Positions 33,725 to 45,400 of a DNA stretch of 64,000 nucleotides are shown here, in pieces. Both the position numbers and the translations under genes were made by a program. The notes under the pieces were generated by a model, which saw only the letters and a list, made by a program, of their open reading frames with translations, was not told the DNA's origin and did no database searches. Numbering within the stretch: the first letter of the stretch is position 1; every line of letters begins with the position of its first letter. This DNA is from Moraxellaceae bacterium (GTDB lineage: Bacteria; Pseudomonadota; Gammaproteobacteria; Pseudomonadales; Moraxellaceae): the NCBI GenBank assembly GCA_030646295.1, contig JAUSND010000015.1, forward strand, positions 62,001 through 126,000, given 5' to 3'.

Positions 33725-33751
33725 AAAAAGCCCCGCAGTGCGGGGCTTTTT
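33725..33751. terminator. Bidirectional terminator
   Basis: AAAAAGCCCCGC and GCGGGGCTTTTT arms with a three-base loop lie between two convergent genes. Confidence 0.93.
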
Positions 33752-33771
33752 GTTGGGTGCAATGTTGCAGG

Positions 33772-34206
33772 CTATTCACCGTGCCGGAACAACGGCAAGC
33801 GCGTTTGCGCGTAGGTGTATTTGCCGATCAGCAGGCCGTCACGAAAGCGGAACAGGTCCACGCCTTCCCAATACGGTTTCTGGCCCATCACTACCGCGAG
33901 TGAACGCTGCAACCAGCGCAGCGGTGCCGCTGGCAACCCCGACGCCAGTCCATGCTCGCAGCGCCAGCTCACCGCCGCCTGTTGTGTCGCCTCATCCACA
34001 ATCAGCTTGTCACGGATAAACCGCAGCTGACCGAAGCGGCCGGCAAACTGCGCCGCAAAGGCCGCGCGAATTTCCGCCTTGCCACGGCAGTGCTGGCCAT
34101 CATACGTAATGTATTCCGCATCGTCGGCAAAAAACGACATGACCTGATCTAGGTCGTCGACATTGAAGGCGTCGACGAATGCGATGACCTGTTCGCGATA
34201 ATTCAT
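33772..34206 (-). CDS. NTF2-like (SnoaL-type) protein
   Basis: A 144-residue protein of the NTF2-like fold: an N-terminal helix (REQVIAFVDAFNVDDLDQVMSFFADDAEYITYDG), a GKAEIRAAFAAQF helix, and a beta sheet ending with YWEGVDLFRFRDGLLIGKYTY in parts. Members include SnoaL-like cyclases, ketosteroid isomerases and many unknown proteins; no catalytic residues can be assigned with confidence. A decayed copy of its N-terminus lies at 37477-37584. The ATG at 34206 has a GAGG/AAGG-containing leader. Confidence 0.88.
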   Translation of the reverse strand: MNYREQVIAFVDAFNVDDLDQVMSFFADDAEYITYDGQHCRGKAEIRAAFAAQFAGRFGQLRFIRDKLIVDEATQQAAVSWRCEHGLASGLPAAPLRWLQRSLAVVMGQKPYWEGVDLFRFRDGLLIGKYTYAQTRLPLFRHGE

Positions 34207-34278
34207 GGCGGGCCTTGCCTCAACAGTCCGGCTGATTGGCGAAGCCAGACAGCCGGACACCACAATGAGCCAATGTGA

Positions 34279-35424
34279 TCATGATGAGCGTTTCCGCCAG
34301 CGGCGAAACTCCGGTGAGCGCGAGAACTCCACGTAAGCCGGCTCAGACTTCAGCGTACGCCCGAACGTATAGCCGTAGGCATTCACCAGCACATCCATCA
34401 CCAGTGTTGCGCGCTCATACTCCCGATCATGTACATATTCATTGAATAGCAGCCAGTACACCATCTCCACATTCGGGTTCTGCTCCAGCAATGCAAGCGC
34501 CTTCGTCTCGATCGCAGCAAGGTCGCCACCTGTTTGCTGCAGCGCAACACGCATGACGCCAACCGAATAGCTCCCGGCATAAAAAGGGCTGACGCGCTCC
34601 AGCGCAGCAAGCGCCAGATCAGTCTTTCCAAGAAAATAATAGTGATCAATCAGGTGGATCGGGTCCTGCACTTCCGCCTTTACATTTTCAAGGTAGAACT
34701 CCAGCGACTCACGATACTCTTTTTCCGGAAGCGCCTGTGCGGCAATAATGAAGCGATCAGCAAGCACCTCATTCTGCCGGACATGTGCTCCAGACTGCTT
34801 GTAGTAAGTGACAATCGCTTCATTATCTCCCGCGCCGGCAGCCTGCAGGAGACGAATCAGCTCCCTGGCGTCCTGCACTGTCTGCGGGTCATGCAGAAAG
34901 GGCTTCTCCATGATTTCGCCCGCCCTGAACAGATCAGGCAGCAGCATGGTGGCCTTGGCAAATAAAGAGCTGCCATTCGGATATACGACATCTTTCAGCA
35001 CAAAGTCATTTTCGCTCTTTGCGACAATCAGCCTGATGCCCACAAGCGCAACTGCCGACGTGGTCTCATCATGCCCAAGATTCCCGACCAGCGTGCATGA
35101 CCCCTCCGGATTGCCACGGGCAACAGCCGCAACATGCCATTGAATCTTCCACTGCATGACATTTTTCGACAAACCACGGTTTATACCTTCGGCCAGGGCT
35201 TTCAGCTCTTCCGGGGACGCCAGCCTGTCACCGATAAACCGCATATCGGCAAGCAACCTCGATTGATCGAGGCGACTGAGCATGTAGTCCATATCCCCTG
35301 CCGCCAGCCTGCTCGCCAGCTCCATGCAGAAATCACCGAGATCATGAACAAGCTCGTTACCGGCAGCATGCACCGGTGTGACAACCCCGAACACCAGCAT
35401 CAACGCAAGAAAACAGGTCTTCAT
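34279..35424 (-). CDS. Exported helical-repeat hypothetical protein
   Basis: A 381-residue protein with a signal peptide (MKTCFLALMLVFGVVTPVHA-AG). The second half is made of repeated helix pairs reminiscent of TPR (HYYFLGKTDLALAALERVSPF, NPNVEMVYWLLFNEYVHDREYERATLV). The N-terminal part is unlike anything I know. Its start ATG overlaps the stop of the DUF3857 gene (ATGA), so the pair is an operon. Base composition is lower in GC than the core genes. Function unknown; a periplasmic partner of the DUF3857 protein is plausible. Confidence 0.75.
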   Translation of the reverse strand: MKTCFLALMLVFGVVTPVHAAGNELVHDLGDFCMELASRLAAGDMDYMLSRLDQSRLLADMRFIGDRLASPEELKALAEGINRGLSKNVMQWKIQWHVAAVARGNPEGSCTLVGNLGHDETTSAVALVGIRLIVAKSENDFVLKDVVYPNGSSLFAKATMLLPDLFRAGEIMEKPFLHDPQTVQDARELIRLLQAAGAGDNEAIVTYYKQSGAHVRQNEVLADRFIIAAQALPEKEYRESLEFYLENVKAEVQDPIHLIDHYYFLGKTDLALAALERVSPFYAGSYSVGVMRVALQQTGGDLAAIETKALALLEQNPNVEMVYWLLFNEYVHDREYERATLVMDVLVNAYGYTFGRTLKSEPAYVEFSRSPEFRRWRKRSS

Positions 35425-37415
35425 GGGCTCACCGCCTTCTTCAGGCTTTCCTTAAGCTTCACGATGGAAGGCCAGCCCATTTTTTCAGCAGAAGGGATAT
35501 TCACCCTGAACACCCAGTCGTGCTCCATCTGGCGCAGTTTTGTGGAAAACTCCTGCATATCCCCTGCATCAACCGCGTCAGTACGTGTTTCAAGCCGGGA
35601 ACGATACGTATAAACCTGGCCACGATAGGCCTCCTGCCCCTGGTACAGAAATGCCGGATGCTCAATTTTGAGAGTTTCCTCGCTCGTCTTTATGCCTACC
35701 GCCATCGGAAACCTGAGATGAAAAGTGCTGTTGATGCGTCGGCCCGCCGGGATCGCATACGGGCTCTGTCGTGTCAGCTGCTCCGGGGACGGAATTGCAT
35801 CAACGAACACCGACAGTCTGACCGGCGCACTAAGGCCGTTCTCTTCTTTCTGCCAGTACTGGCCGATGGTGTAACGCTCGCGAACAACAATCTCGTTCAG
35901 GCGAATATCATCATGAACCTCTGGCATACCCTCTGCTTTCACATCCGTATAGTGCTGCCGGTAGTAGTCGAGATAGCTGCGCGCCACTTGCTGGGGCGGC
36001 TGTGAGGCAAACCGGTAACGCTGGAAATCGGCAGCATTGCGCCGATAACGGGATTCCACCGTCAGCGTAACGGGTCCGTCAAAATTTCTGGCCTCAACCT
36101 CCTCCACCGTATCGACGATGTAACGAGGTTCATTCGTGTCATACATGCTTACCAACGCATCCTGCCCCTGACGTATCGGGAGGGCCAGACCAAAGTCGCT
36201 CACACTTCGCTCGCTCAGGATGCCGGCCTGGTAAAGGCGCGTACCGTCCAGCCAGTATCGGCGCTCACCCAACTCCAGCAAAACCATGACATGATCAAAC
36301 ACCCCATGGCTTGGCAATTCGTTCGCAATGCCCTTGCCACGTGCGGTGGCCACCAGTGCTGGATGCGCCTTGATGCCGCCACTGGCCAGCAGTTCGATCA
36401 GCAGCATGGTCTTGTCTTTACAGTCGCCGAAGCGCCGACGCAGCACCTCGGCCGCCGGATATGGCTTGTGCGTATTCGCCCCAAGTGACAGACCAAGATA
36501 CCGGATGTCGTTCTGCACAAAATCCAGTGCCTGCGTGATGAACTCCTGGTCGTTTTGACTGGCCGCGCGCAGTCGCTTTGCCTGCGCCTGGATAGCCGGG
36601 TCGGGGCGCGCCGCGCGCTGATAGAGTGGCTGGGCCCATGCCACCACATCGGACCAGGAGGCATATTCGCTGTAGCTAAGCCAGCGAAAGGGAACATGCC
36701 AGTCCGGGGTGCCCTGATCGATCTGCACAGCGGGTAACTGTTGCGCCTCCCAGCGATACTCCTGCAGCTCGCCAAGCGTTCTGCTGGTAACCGGCGTTGT
36801 ATCGTTAAACACCTTGACCTGCAGTGGCCGTGCCTTTGCCGTCAGGATGCGCAAATGCCGTCGACTGGTTGGCAACCCGCTGTCAACCGAAGCAAACCCG
36901 GCGCGATGCCCACTGAAGATCGGATTGCTGCCGCTGACCGAGTAGGAGAAATCGATGATGTCTCCCACCCGTACATCTTCAAGAATGAATACGACCGACG
37001 CCATGCCATCATGAATGCCGCTCTCCAGCCCCTGTTCGCGCTGGAGAACCCGACTTTGTACATCGTGCGTAAGATCCCGCACGTTGCCGTCACGACTGAG
37101 ACGGATACCATGCAGCTGAACAGTTTCAAACGCCGGGTTGTAATCCACACTGAGCGAAGAAGCCTCGCTGATGGCAGCCGCACTGACAGGGGTCGTCACA
37201 TTACGGTGATATCGGATGAGATTCGGCTGCAAGCGCAGCTGCGTATCACGCAGCAGGAAGGCCACTGTCTGCGTCTCGGCCATGGGCTGGCTGTCATAGC
37301 TCTGGGGCAAAACCCAGTCAGGCGCAGGCTGAACCAGGTAAGGTGAAGCAGCCTCCACCAGTGCAGAAAAAGGCAGCAAGAGCAGCAGGAACAGCCGAAA
37401 CACAACAGACCTCAT
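35421..37415 (-). CDS. DUF3857/transglutaminase-like exported protein
   Basis: A 664-residue protein with a signal peptide (about residues 1-22). The N-terminal half is DUF3857-like beta sheet (for example GNVRDLTHDVQSRVLQREQG, VVFILEDVRVGDIIDFSYSV). The middle is a transglutaminase-like domain with the triad pattern FGDCKDKTMLL, HGVFDHVMVLL and YWLDGT. The C-terminal part is more beta sheet. Such proteins are periplasmic, sometimes protease-like or crosslinking, with unknown substrates. It is the first gene of a two-gene operon with the helical-repeat protein. Confidence 0.87.
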   Translation of the reverse strand: MRSVVFRLFLLLLLPFSALVEAASPYLVQPAPDWVLPQSYDSQPMAETQTVAFLLRDTQLRLQPNLIRYHRNVTTPVSAAAISEASSLSVDYNPAFETVQLHGIRLSRDGNVRDLTHDVQSRVLQREQGLESGIHDGMASVVFILEDVRVGDIIDFSYSVSGSNPIFSGHRAGFASVDSGLPTSRRHLRILTAKARPLQVKVFNDTTPVTSRTLGELQEYRWEAQQLPAVQIDQGTPDWHVPFRWLSYSEYASWSDVVAWAQPLYQRAARPDPAIQAQAKRLRAASQNDQEFITQALDFVQNDIRYLGLSLGANTHKPYPAAEVLRRRFGDCKDKTMLLIELLASGGIKAHPALVATARGKGIANELPSHGVFDHVMVLLELGERRYWLDGTRLYQAGILSERSVSDFGLALPIRQGQDALVSMYDTNEPRYIVDTVEEVEARNFDGPVTLTVESRYRRNAADFQRYRFASQPPQQVARSYLDYYRQHYTDVKAEGMPEVHDDIRLNEIVVRERYTIGQYWQKEENGLSAPVRLSVFVDAIPSPEQLTRQSPYAIPAGRRINSTFHLRFPMAVGIKTSEETLKIEHPAFLYQGQEAYRGQVYTYRSRLETRTDAVDAGDMQEFSTKLRQMEHDWVFRVNIPSAEKMGWPSIVKLKESLKKAVSP

Positions 37416-37476
37416 GGGCACCACCAAACAATAAGGAGTGAATATATGCTGGCGGCAGCAGCGACCATTTAACCAC

Positions 37477-37584
37477 TCAGCAGAGAGGCTGTCGGTTCGC
37501 CATGTCACGACAGTGCCGGCTATCATACGTAATGTATTCATCATCGTCGGCAAAAAAAGACTCGAGCTGTTCGCAATAATTCAT
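37477..37584 (-). pseudogene. Remnant of an NTF2-like gene
   Basis: Read on the minus strand, this 35-codon stretch begins MNYCEQLESFFADDDEYITYD, matching MNYREQ...SFFADDAEYITYD of the gene at 33772-34206 with about 14 internal residues deleted. After RHC it diverges and stops. In DNA, an 18-base block (37522-37539) is identical to 34099-34116 and a following 15-base block also matches. It is a truncated, internally deleted copy. Confidence 0.8.
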
Positions 37585-37608
37585 GCCACTCAACTGCTAC
37601 AACTGCTG

Positions 37609-38397
37609 TCAGCCCGCCACGCGCCCTGTCACCGCATTGGCGCGGGCGCTGCAGGTGATGGAGCCATCGGCCGCCACTGGCAGGCGCGCACGCAAGTTGT
37701 CCTGCAGCGCCACAACCTGTTCCGGCGTCATCGTGGACAAGGTGGCGCCAACACTCGGCCCGCCCCGTACCGTGGTCCAGTAATCGTCAAAATCCGCGTA
37801 GGTGCGCTGTACCGTTATCTCGCAGGTTTCCACATCAACCAGGCCTGCGCCGTTCCACAACTCCAGCATCACCTCCAGACGCGAGGCCTCCGGGCTGGGC
37901 GGCATCGGTACAACATGGCCCAGCTCGCGCATGAGCTGCTGCAACGGAAAATACGGAAAGCCTCCACCCTCCATGTCCCAGGCATAGGCCGAGATGGTGC
38001 CGCCCAGACGCACCACCCGCGCCATCTCCGCCACACCCTTGGCCGGATCGGGCACGAAGAAAATCACCAGCGGCATGACGGCCGCATCAAAACTCTTGTC
38101 AGGGAAGGGCAGCGCCATGGCATCGCCCAGATGAAAACGGGCATTGCCCAACGCGGGACGCGTGCGCGCATACGCCAACTGGCCCTCGGAGGGGTCCAGC
38201 CCGTCTATCGCGTCGGGCGCACACTGGGCGATGAGCATTTCGGTAAAGGCGCCGTTGCCGCAGCCAACATCCAGCCACTGGCCGCCCGCAGGTGGCGCCA
38301 GCCAGTCGAGGAAGGCCGTACCGACAGTCTGGCTCCAGATGCCCATGAAGCGTTCGTAGGCGGCGCCGTCATCGAAGCGGATTGGGGGAGTGGTCAT
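37609..38397 (-). CDS. SAM-dependent methyltransferase
   Basis: A 262-residue class I methyltransferase. Motif I is WLDVGCGNGAFTEML (about residues 41-55), the SAM-binding acidic residue follows in IDGLDPSEGQL, and the FHLGDAMALPFPDKSFDAAV segment is the Methyltransf_11/25 pattern. The C-terminal part has WTTVRGGPSVGATL. The substrate is unknown; small molecules are typical for this group. It lies beside the AT-rich gene and a gene remnant. Confidence 0.9.
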   Translation of the reverse strand: MTTPPIRFDDGAAYERFMGIWSQTVGTAFLDWLAPPAGGQWLDVGCGNGAFTEMLIAQCAPDAIDGLDPSEGQLAYARTRPALGNARFHLGDAMALPFPDKSFDAAVMPLVIFFVPDPAKGVAEMARVVRLGGTISAYAWDMEGGGFPYFPLQQLMRELGHVVPMPPSPEASRLEVMLELWNGAGLVDVETCEITVQRTYADFDDYWTTVRGGPSVGATLSTMTPEQVVALQDNLRARLPVAADGSITCSARANAVTGRVAG

Positions 38398-38571
38398 GGT
38401 TAAGCCCTATGAAAAATTTTAAATAAAACTTTCGCAACCGTATGCAAATGAGCCTATCAACTGGCACTCATGGCCACAGCAACACAATCATCATCAACTC
38501 AGCTCTCAAAAAGTGTCTACCCCAGCCATTATTTCAGCCTCGCGACAATATGGGAGAGGCTCATTAGATGG

Positions 38572-39690
38572 CTACTTACCCTCCTTTATTGAGGATATAA
38601 CCTCCTTAATTCCATCAAATGTACTTGGAGTCCTCTCAAGCTCAGCAACAATTCCAGAGAAAACAAGAGACTCGAACTTTGATATATCGACGTCAGCCTC
38701 CTTTTTGAACGCCGAGAACTCCTGAACAAATTTTGAAGCAGCAATCCTAAGGTCAAGCTGAAGGAGCTGCGCCTGAATGGAGTTGAACTGAATAATTGAT
38801 ATTCTGAACAGATAAAGAAAGACCAGCTCAATACTAGCAAACGGAAGATATCTAACAACCTGTGGCAAAATATCCTCTTGCGTATCAAAACTTCCAAACG
38901 CAAAAAGACATGCAGGCAGCAATATCATCGCCAGCAAAAGAACACCAACAACCACCAAATTAAAGTCTCGCTCATCCTTTTTCTTTGTGCGAAATACCTC
39001 GAAGGAAGCTGCAAGCGCATCAATTCCCAAGGCAATTTTATGCTTCTCTATTATCTCAATATAGTGATCAGACTTAACAACCAACGCATCTGCCCTCTCC
39101 TCCCTTTCAGCCAGCCTTACCTCAAAATCAGAAATATCTCTCTCAATATCATCCTTAATCGTCTTTATTCCATGATAAGACTCAAGCACACTCCTACGGA
39201 AATCAGAATTAATAGTTAGCTTAACTGTCTTAAAGCTGAAAAATATTTTCTGAGAAAGAACCCTAACATTATCATCTTTATAATTTGAAACCCCAAAGAA
39301 ATAAGCAGCAAGCCGAATAAAATAATCTGGATAATTATGCTCCCTTCCATCAGCCAATGCCTCAGTAACGCACATGGCAACCATCCTAAAGAGAATAACC
39401 AAAGCCCTTGAAGAATCAGTTCTTCCAGAAACCACACTTACAAGAAGCTCCCCCTGATCCGATTCAATTACATCTATCGAGTCTTGAAACAATGAAAAGA
39501 AATCATCATACATTTCACCTCCATTTATTGACCCCAAATCAGAAGTCAACTCCCTGAGTGACGAGTAAATAATAGCTCGACAATCAGCCAGAACCGGGTT
39601 ACTAACATCAACCTCATTTAGCCTATTTAAGTTATCAATAATTAACTGCTTTCTTTCATTTATTCTTTCAAGCACTTCGTCTTTTTCCAT
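38572..39690 (-). CDS. AT-rich orphan membrane protein
   Basis: A 372-residue protein in DNA far richer in A+T (roughly 60-65%) than the rest of the window, pointing to recent transfer. The N-terminal two thirds are charged and helical, with a likely coiled coil (KDDIERDISDFEVRLAEREER, then KSDHYIEIIEKHK). Two hydrophobic helices follow (about 243-267 and 283-304), then a helical tail. There is no signal peptide and no catalytic motif. GGGAG precedes the ATG. A membrane-anchored effector or anti-phage role would fit the context but is speculation. Confidence 0.8.
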   Translation of the reverse strand: MEKDEVLERINERKQLIIDNLNRLNEVDVSNPVLADCRAIIYSSLRELTSDLGSINGGEMYDDFFSLFQDSIDVIESDQGELLVSVVSGRTDSSRALVILFRMVAMCVTEALADGREHNYPDYFIRLAAYFFGVSNYKDDNVRVLSQKIFFSFKTVKLTINSDFRRSVLESYHGIKTIKDDIERDISDFEVRLAEREERADALVVKSDHYIEIIEKHKIALGIDALAASFEVFRTKKKDERDFNLVVVGVLLLAMILLPACLFAFGSFDTQEDILPQVVRYLPFASIELVFLYLFRISIIQFNSIQAQLLQLDLRIAASKFVQEFSAFKKEADVDISKFESLVFSGIVAELERTPSTFDGIKEVISSIKEGK

Positions 39691-39776
39691 TTCAACCTAT
39701 CTCCCTGTGCTTCAATTCCCAATAGATCGGATCACGTGGCGACTGCGGCATTAAGCACGTCAAAAATAAAGCGCGT

Positions 39777-39809
39777 CAAAAAAAGGGGCGGCCATCTGGC
39801 CGCCCCTTT
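39777..39809 (-). terminator. Terminator of ettA
   Basis: Read on the minus strand, arms AAAGGGGCGGCC and GGCCGCCCCTTT with a four-base loop are followed by a T-run. It lies 6 bases after the ettA stop. Confidence 0.92.
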
Positions 39810-39815
39810 AACGCA

Positions 39816-41477
<1,662 letters not shown>

Positions 41478-41785
41478 TCTCTTGCTACCTTGGTGCTGCG
41501 GGCCGGCGCCCTTTCCCGGTCGCCGGCAATAGCGGCGGGCATGCCGGCCCCGGTCGGGAGCGGCTGGAAAGGGACGTGATCCGGAATGTGGCCGGGAACC
41601 CCGGCCTGGTGGCGGCAAGTATACCCGGCCAGTGCGTGCTGTGCAGGGATTTGGGCGCAACCGGCACGCACTTGTTAGGCTGGATGCCTGTGCTTGCACG
41701 CGGTTTCCTGCTACAAGATTGCGGTCAACCCCGACGCCCCTGCCCTGCCACCGTGCCGGGGGCATCTACCAGAAGGAACCGCACC
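41478..41785. other. Intergenic region between ettA and the Rieske gene
   Basis: A 308-base divergent gap with no credible gene. It is GC-rich with several CCGG-centred short inverted repeats around 41500-41640, probably leader sequence of ettA. Both promoters must lie here, but no clear -35/-10 pair stands out. Confidence 0.6.
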
Positions 41786-42157
41786 ATGCAGCTGATCGAG
41801 ATCGCCCGCTCCGAAGACGTAAAGGAAGACAAGGCGCTGGCCGTCAAGGCCGGCAACACGCCGCTGCTGCTGACCCGCGTTGGCGGCAAGGCCTGCGCCG
41901 TGTCGAGCAAGTGCCCGCACCTTGGCCTGCCGCTGGGCAAGGGCAAGATTGCCAACGGCACCATCACCTGCCCTTTCCATGGATCGAGCTTTGACATGTG
42001 CACCGGCGACAACAAGGACTGGTGCAATGCCGTGGTGGGCATGCCCATCCCCGGCTGGACCTCGCGCCTGCTGTCCATGGGCAAGAAGCCGCAGTCACTG
42101 CCCACCTTTGAAACCACTGAAGAAAACGGCAAGGTTTTTGTGCGCGTGCCTGGCTAA
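41786..42157 (+). CDS. Rieske [2Fe-2S] ferredoxin-like protein
   Basis: A 123-residue single Rieske domain. The cluster ligands are CPHLGL (about residue 43) and CPFHGSSF (about 62), in the usual CxH...CxxH pattern. Such small proteins act as electron carriers for oxygenases or as assembly modules. AAGGA is 8 bases before the ATG. It is a single gene with its own terminator, so the partner enzyme is not evident from context; the flavin and diiron enzymes of this window are too far away to infer one. Confidence 0.92.
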   Translation: MQLIEIARSEDVKEDKALAVKAGNTPLLLTRVGGKACAVSSKCPHLGLPLGKGKIANGTITCPFHGSSFDMCTGDNKDWCNAVVGMPIPGWTSRLLSMGKKPQSLPTFETTEENGKVFVRVPG

Positions 42158-42182
42158 GCCTGACGCGATTGGCGACGAGATG

Positions 42183-42209
42183 AAAAAGGCCTCTTGCGAG
42201 GCCTTTTTT
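42183..42209 (+). terminator. Terminator of the Rieske gene
   Basis: AAAAAGGCCTC and GAGGCCTTTTT arms with a four-base loop lie 25 bases after the stop. The rest of 42158-42459 holds no gene; it must contain the autotransporter promoter. Confidence 0.93.
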
Positions 42210-42459
42210 ATTGGCTGATGGCAAAGGTGTTTCTTGTGCATTAGCGACAGGCCTTGAAAAACTCAGCGCCAAATGACGAAAAACGATAACCCCCCGCTAC
42301 TGAAAACACGATACCTCTGCATGAGCAGACTGCCTGAATAATCGCAGCACGCAACCCGAATTGGCCTATGTCGTTTTAGTCAGGTATAAGAAACTGATAA
42401 CAGGCATGGCAGCAAATATTCCTGCGCCAACAAAGAAAAACAAGATAGAAGCCCTCTCA

Positions 42460-45400
42460 ATGAGCCTCACACTCCGGCATTTGTCGTGCCCTCCGTTTGT
42501 CCGCAAATCCCTCGCCACCGCATGCTTGCTAGGCCTGCTGCAGACCGCACAGGCGGCAACCTATATCGCCAGCAACGAGACCGAGTTGCGTCAGGCCATC
42601 ATCAGTGCGAATGCCAACCCGGGTGCACACTTCATTGATATCCGTTCAGACATTCTGCTGACAGGAACACTGCCGCCCATCCTCAATACCGTAACGCTTC
42701 GCGGCAACAACCACGCCATTGACGGTCAGGACATGTACCGACTGCTGGTGATTGGTGCCAGTGACGATGCCGGTGGTCCGCGCATTCTGGTGCAGGTGAG
42801 CAATCTCACCCTGCTGCGCGGTCTGGCCGAGGGTGGCGATGGTGCTGATGGTGGTGGTGGCGGGCTTGGCGCTGGCGGGGCCGTACTGGTAAACAGCCGG
42901 GCCGATGTCACGCTATCCAACGTCACGGTGAAAGAGAACGGTGCCGTGGGGGGTGATGGCGCTCTTGGCAATGGCGGCGGTGGTGGCGGACTGGGTGGCA
43001 ATGGCGGTAGCGGTTCTGGCGGCGGTGGCGGCGGGCTTCTGGGCAATGGCGGCAGCTCCGCAGGCGGCGGGGGCGGACTGCAGGCCAATGGCGGCAACGG
43101 CGATGCTGCAGGCGGTGGCGGTGGTGGCGGCTACAGTGGCGCGGGGGGCAACAGCGGTGGTGCTGCGCCGGAAGCCGGCAGCCAGGGCGTGTACTGGCAA
43201 AGTGGTGCCGGTGGCGATGGTGTTACCGCGGGTGGCGGCCTTGGTGGCGGCGGCTCTGCCGGTAACGGCGCGGGCGGAGGCGGGTTCAATGGCGGCGACG
43301 GCGCACCCGGCAACAGTGGCGATGGCGGTTTTGGCGGTGGCGGTGGTGGTGCCATCGCCGGTGATGGCGGCAACGGCGGTTTTGGTGGCGGCGGTGGTGG
43401 CGCCAGCCTGGCCGGGGGCAACGGCGGCCAGGGTGGCTTTGGCGGCGGCGGGGGCGGCAGTGCACTACAAACCGGCGGCGCTGGCGGCTTCGGCGGCGGG
43501 GGCGGCAGCAGCCAGACGGGGAACGGTGGTAACGGCGGGCTGGGTGGTGGTGGTGGCTCGGGCGCAATCGCCGGAGGCACCGGAGGCCTGGCAGGTGGCG
43601 ACGGCGGCACCACCGGTGGCGGCGGCGGTGGCGGGCTCGGCGGCGGCATTTTTGTGGCCGAGGGCGGCACCATCAGCATCAGTGGCAACGGTGAGTACAT
43701 CGATAATGGTGTTGCGGGTGGCAATGGCGCAGGCGATGGCTCAGCTGGTGCGTCCGCTGGCAGCGGCATGTTCCTGCAAGGGTCGGGCAACCTCATCCTG
43801 CGCGTGAAGGCAGGCGAACTGCTGACCATCAACGACAGCATCAGTGACAGCGTAGGTGCGGGGCTGGTCGCACCAGGCAGCTACCAGCAATGGAACCTGG
43901 TGATTGCCGGGGGTGGCGGCATTCCGGGTGACCCCGGCTCCTATGGCAGGATCCTGCTGGGCGGCACCAACAGTATTGGCGGCGACACCTACATCTCCGG
44001 CGCCGACGTGCAGGTCACCAATCTCGGGGCCCTGGGCGGTGGGGGCGTCGTGGCGCTGGACGATGGTGGACTGATTCTGGAAAACGGACTGGATCTTGGC
44101 CAGGACCTGGTGCTGGACAACGGCGGCGGCCGCATCGGCGTTTTTACCGGCACTGCCACCCTCAGCAACGATATCAGCGGCACCGGCAGCATCACCAAAA
44201 CCGGCACCGGCGATCTGGTCCTGAATGGCAGCTCCAGCCATGTGGGCGACTGGTATATCCACGATGGAGCACTGGTGCTGGACGCCGACAGTCGTCTGGG
44301 CACCTCGTCCCTTAACCTTGATGGTGGCACGCTGCGCTTCGGAGCAGCCTTCAATGACCTGCGCGAGATAGGCCTGACAGCTCGTGGCGGCATCTTTGAT
44401 AACAACGGCCTCAACATCGGGCTCAGTCAGACGATCAACAACTGGGCCACGAACCTGACGGGAGCCAACACGCTCACGTTTACCGGCTCTGGCACCACCA
44501 CGCTGACCAGCACCACTCTCGCCACCGGCAATACGATCATTGAGCAGGGACGTGTTGAGGGAGCCATTGCCACTGGCCATCTCACCATCCAGAACGGCGG
44601 CATCTTTGATCTGTTTGGTGCCGACCGCCTGATTTCAGCCCTCAATGGTCAGGGCGCCATCGAACTCGGCAACCATGACCTGACCATTACCATGGGCACC
44701 GAACAACCGGCGCCTGACACCAGCTTTTCCGGCCAGATCACCGGCACCGGCGGTCTCACCATTGATCGCACCGGCCTGCCCCCTACGTTCAACCCCCTCA
44801 CTGACATTGAGCAGTACCGCACGCAATCGCTGGCAGCCGGCAACACGTACAGCGGCGGCACCACCGTAGGCACAGGCGCCATCCTGAAAATCGTGGATGA
44901 CACCAGCATCGGCACTGGCGACCTCACCCTTGCCGGCGGCGTGCTGACCTCCCAGCAAACCAGCAGCAGCATCAACATCACGCTGGCGGGTGGCGGCGGC
45001 ATTTTCGGCACCCTGCAGCACTCCGGCGTCATCAGCGGCACAGGAAACCTGGTCAAATACGGTCCCGGCACCCTCACGCTGAACAGCGCCAATACCTATG
45101 TCGGCAACACCATCGTCATGGGAGAGGACAGCTATCTGGCGCTGGCACACCCGGATGCGCTGGGACTGGGCAATCTGCAGCTCACGCTCGGTGGTGGCCT
45201 CAGGGTGCTTACCGACACCACCAACCTGCGTCCCATCGAGATTCTGGATGGAACCGGCGTAGTGGATGTCGGCAGCTTCGATGTGCAATCCACCGGCGGC
45301 ATTACCGGCATGGCAGCCGACAGCAGCCTGCGCAAGCAGGGCAGCGGCCGCCTGCTGCTCACCGGCGACCTCAACCTGCCGGCCGGCGTCGATATTGCGG

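Noticed and set aside
38572-39690. Phage or transposon gene in the AT-rich island
   Set aside because: No integrase, transposase, terminal inverted repeats or target duplications were found around it; only its composition is foreign.
42800-43700. CRISPR-like short repeats
   Set aside because: The repeats are in-frame Gly codons of one large gene, without regular spacers.
43131-43841. Proline-rich minus-strand frame over the glycine tract
   Set aside because: It is simply the complement of the Gly repeats (GGC read as GCC/CCG) and is not a gene.
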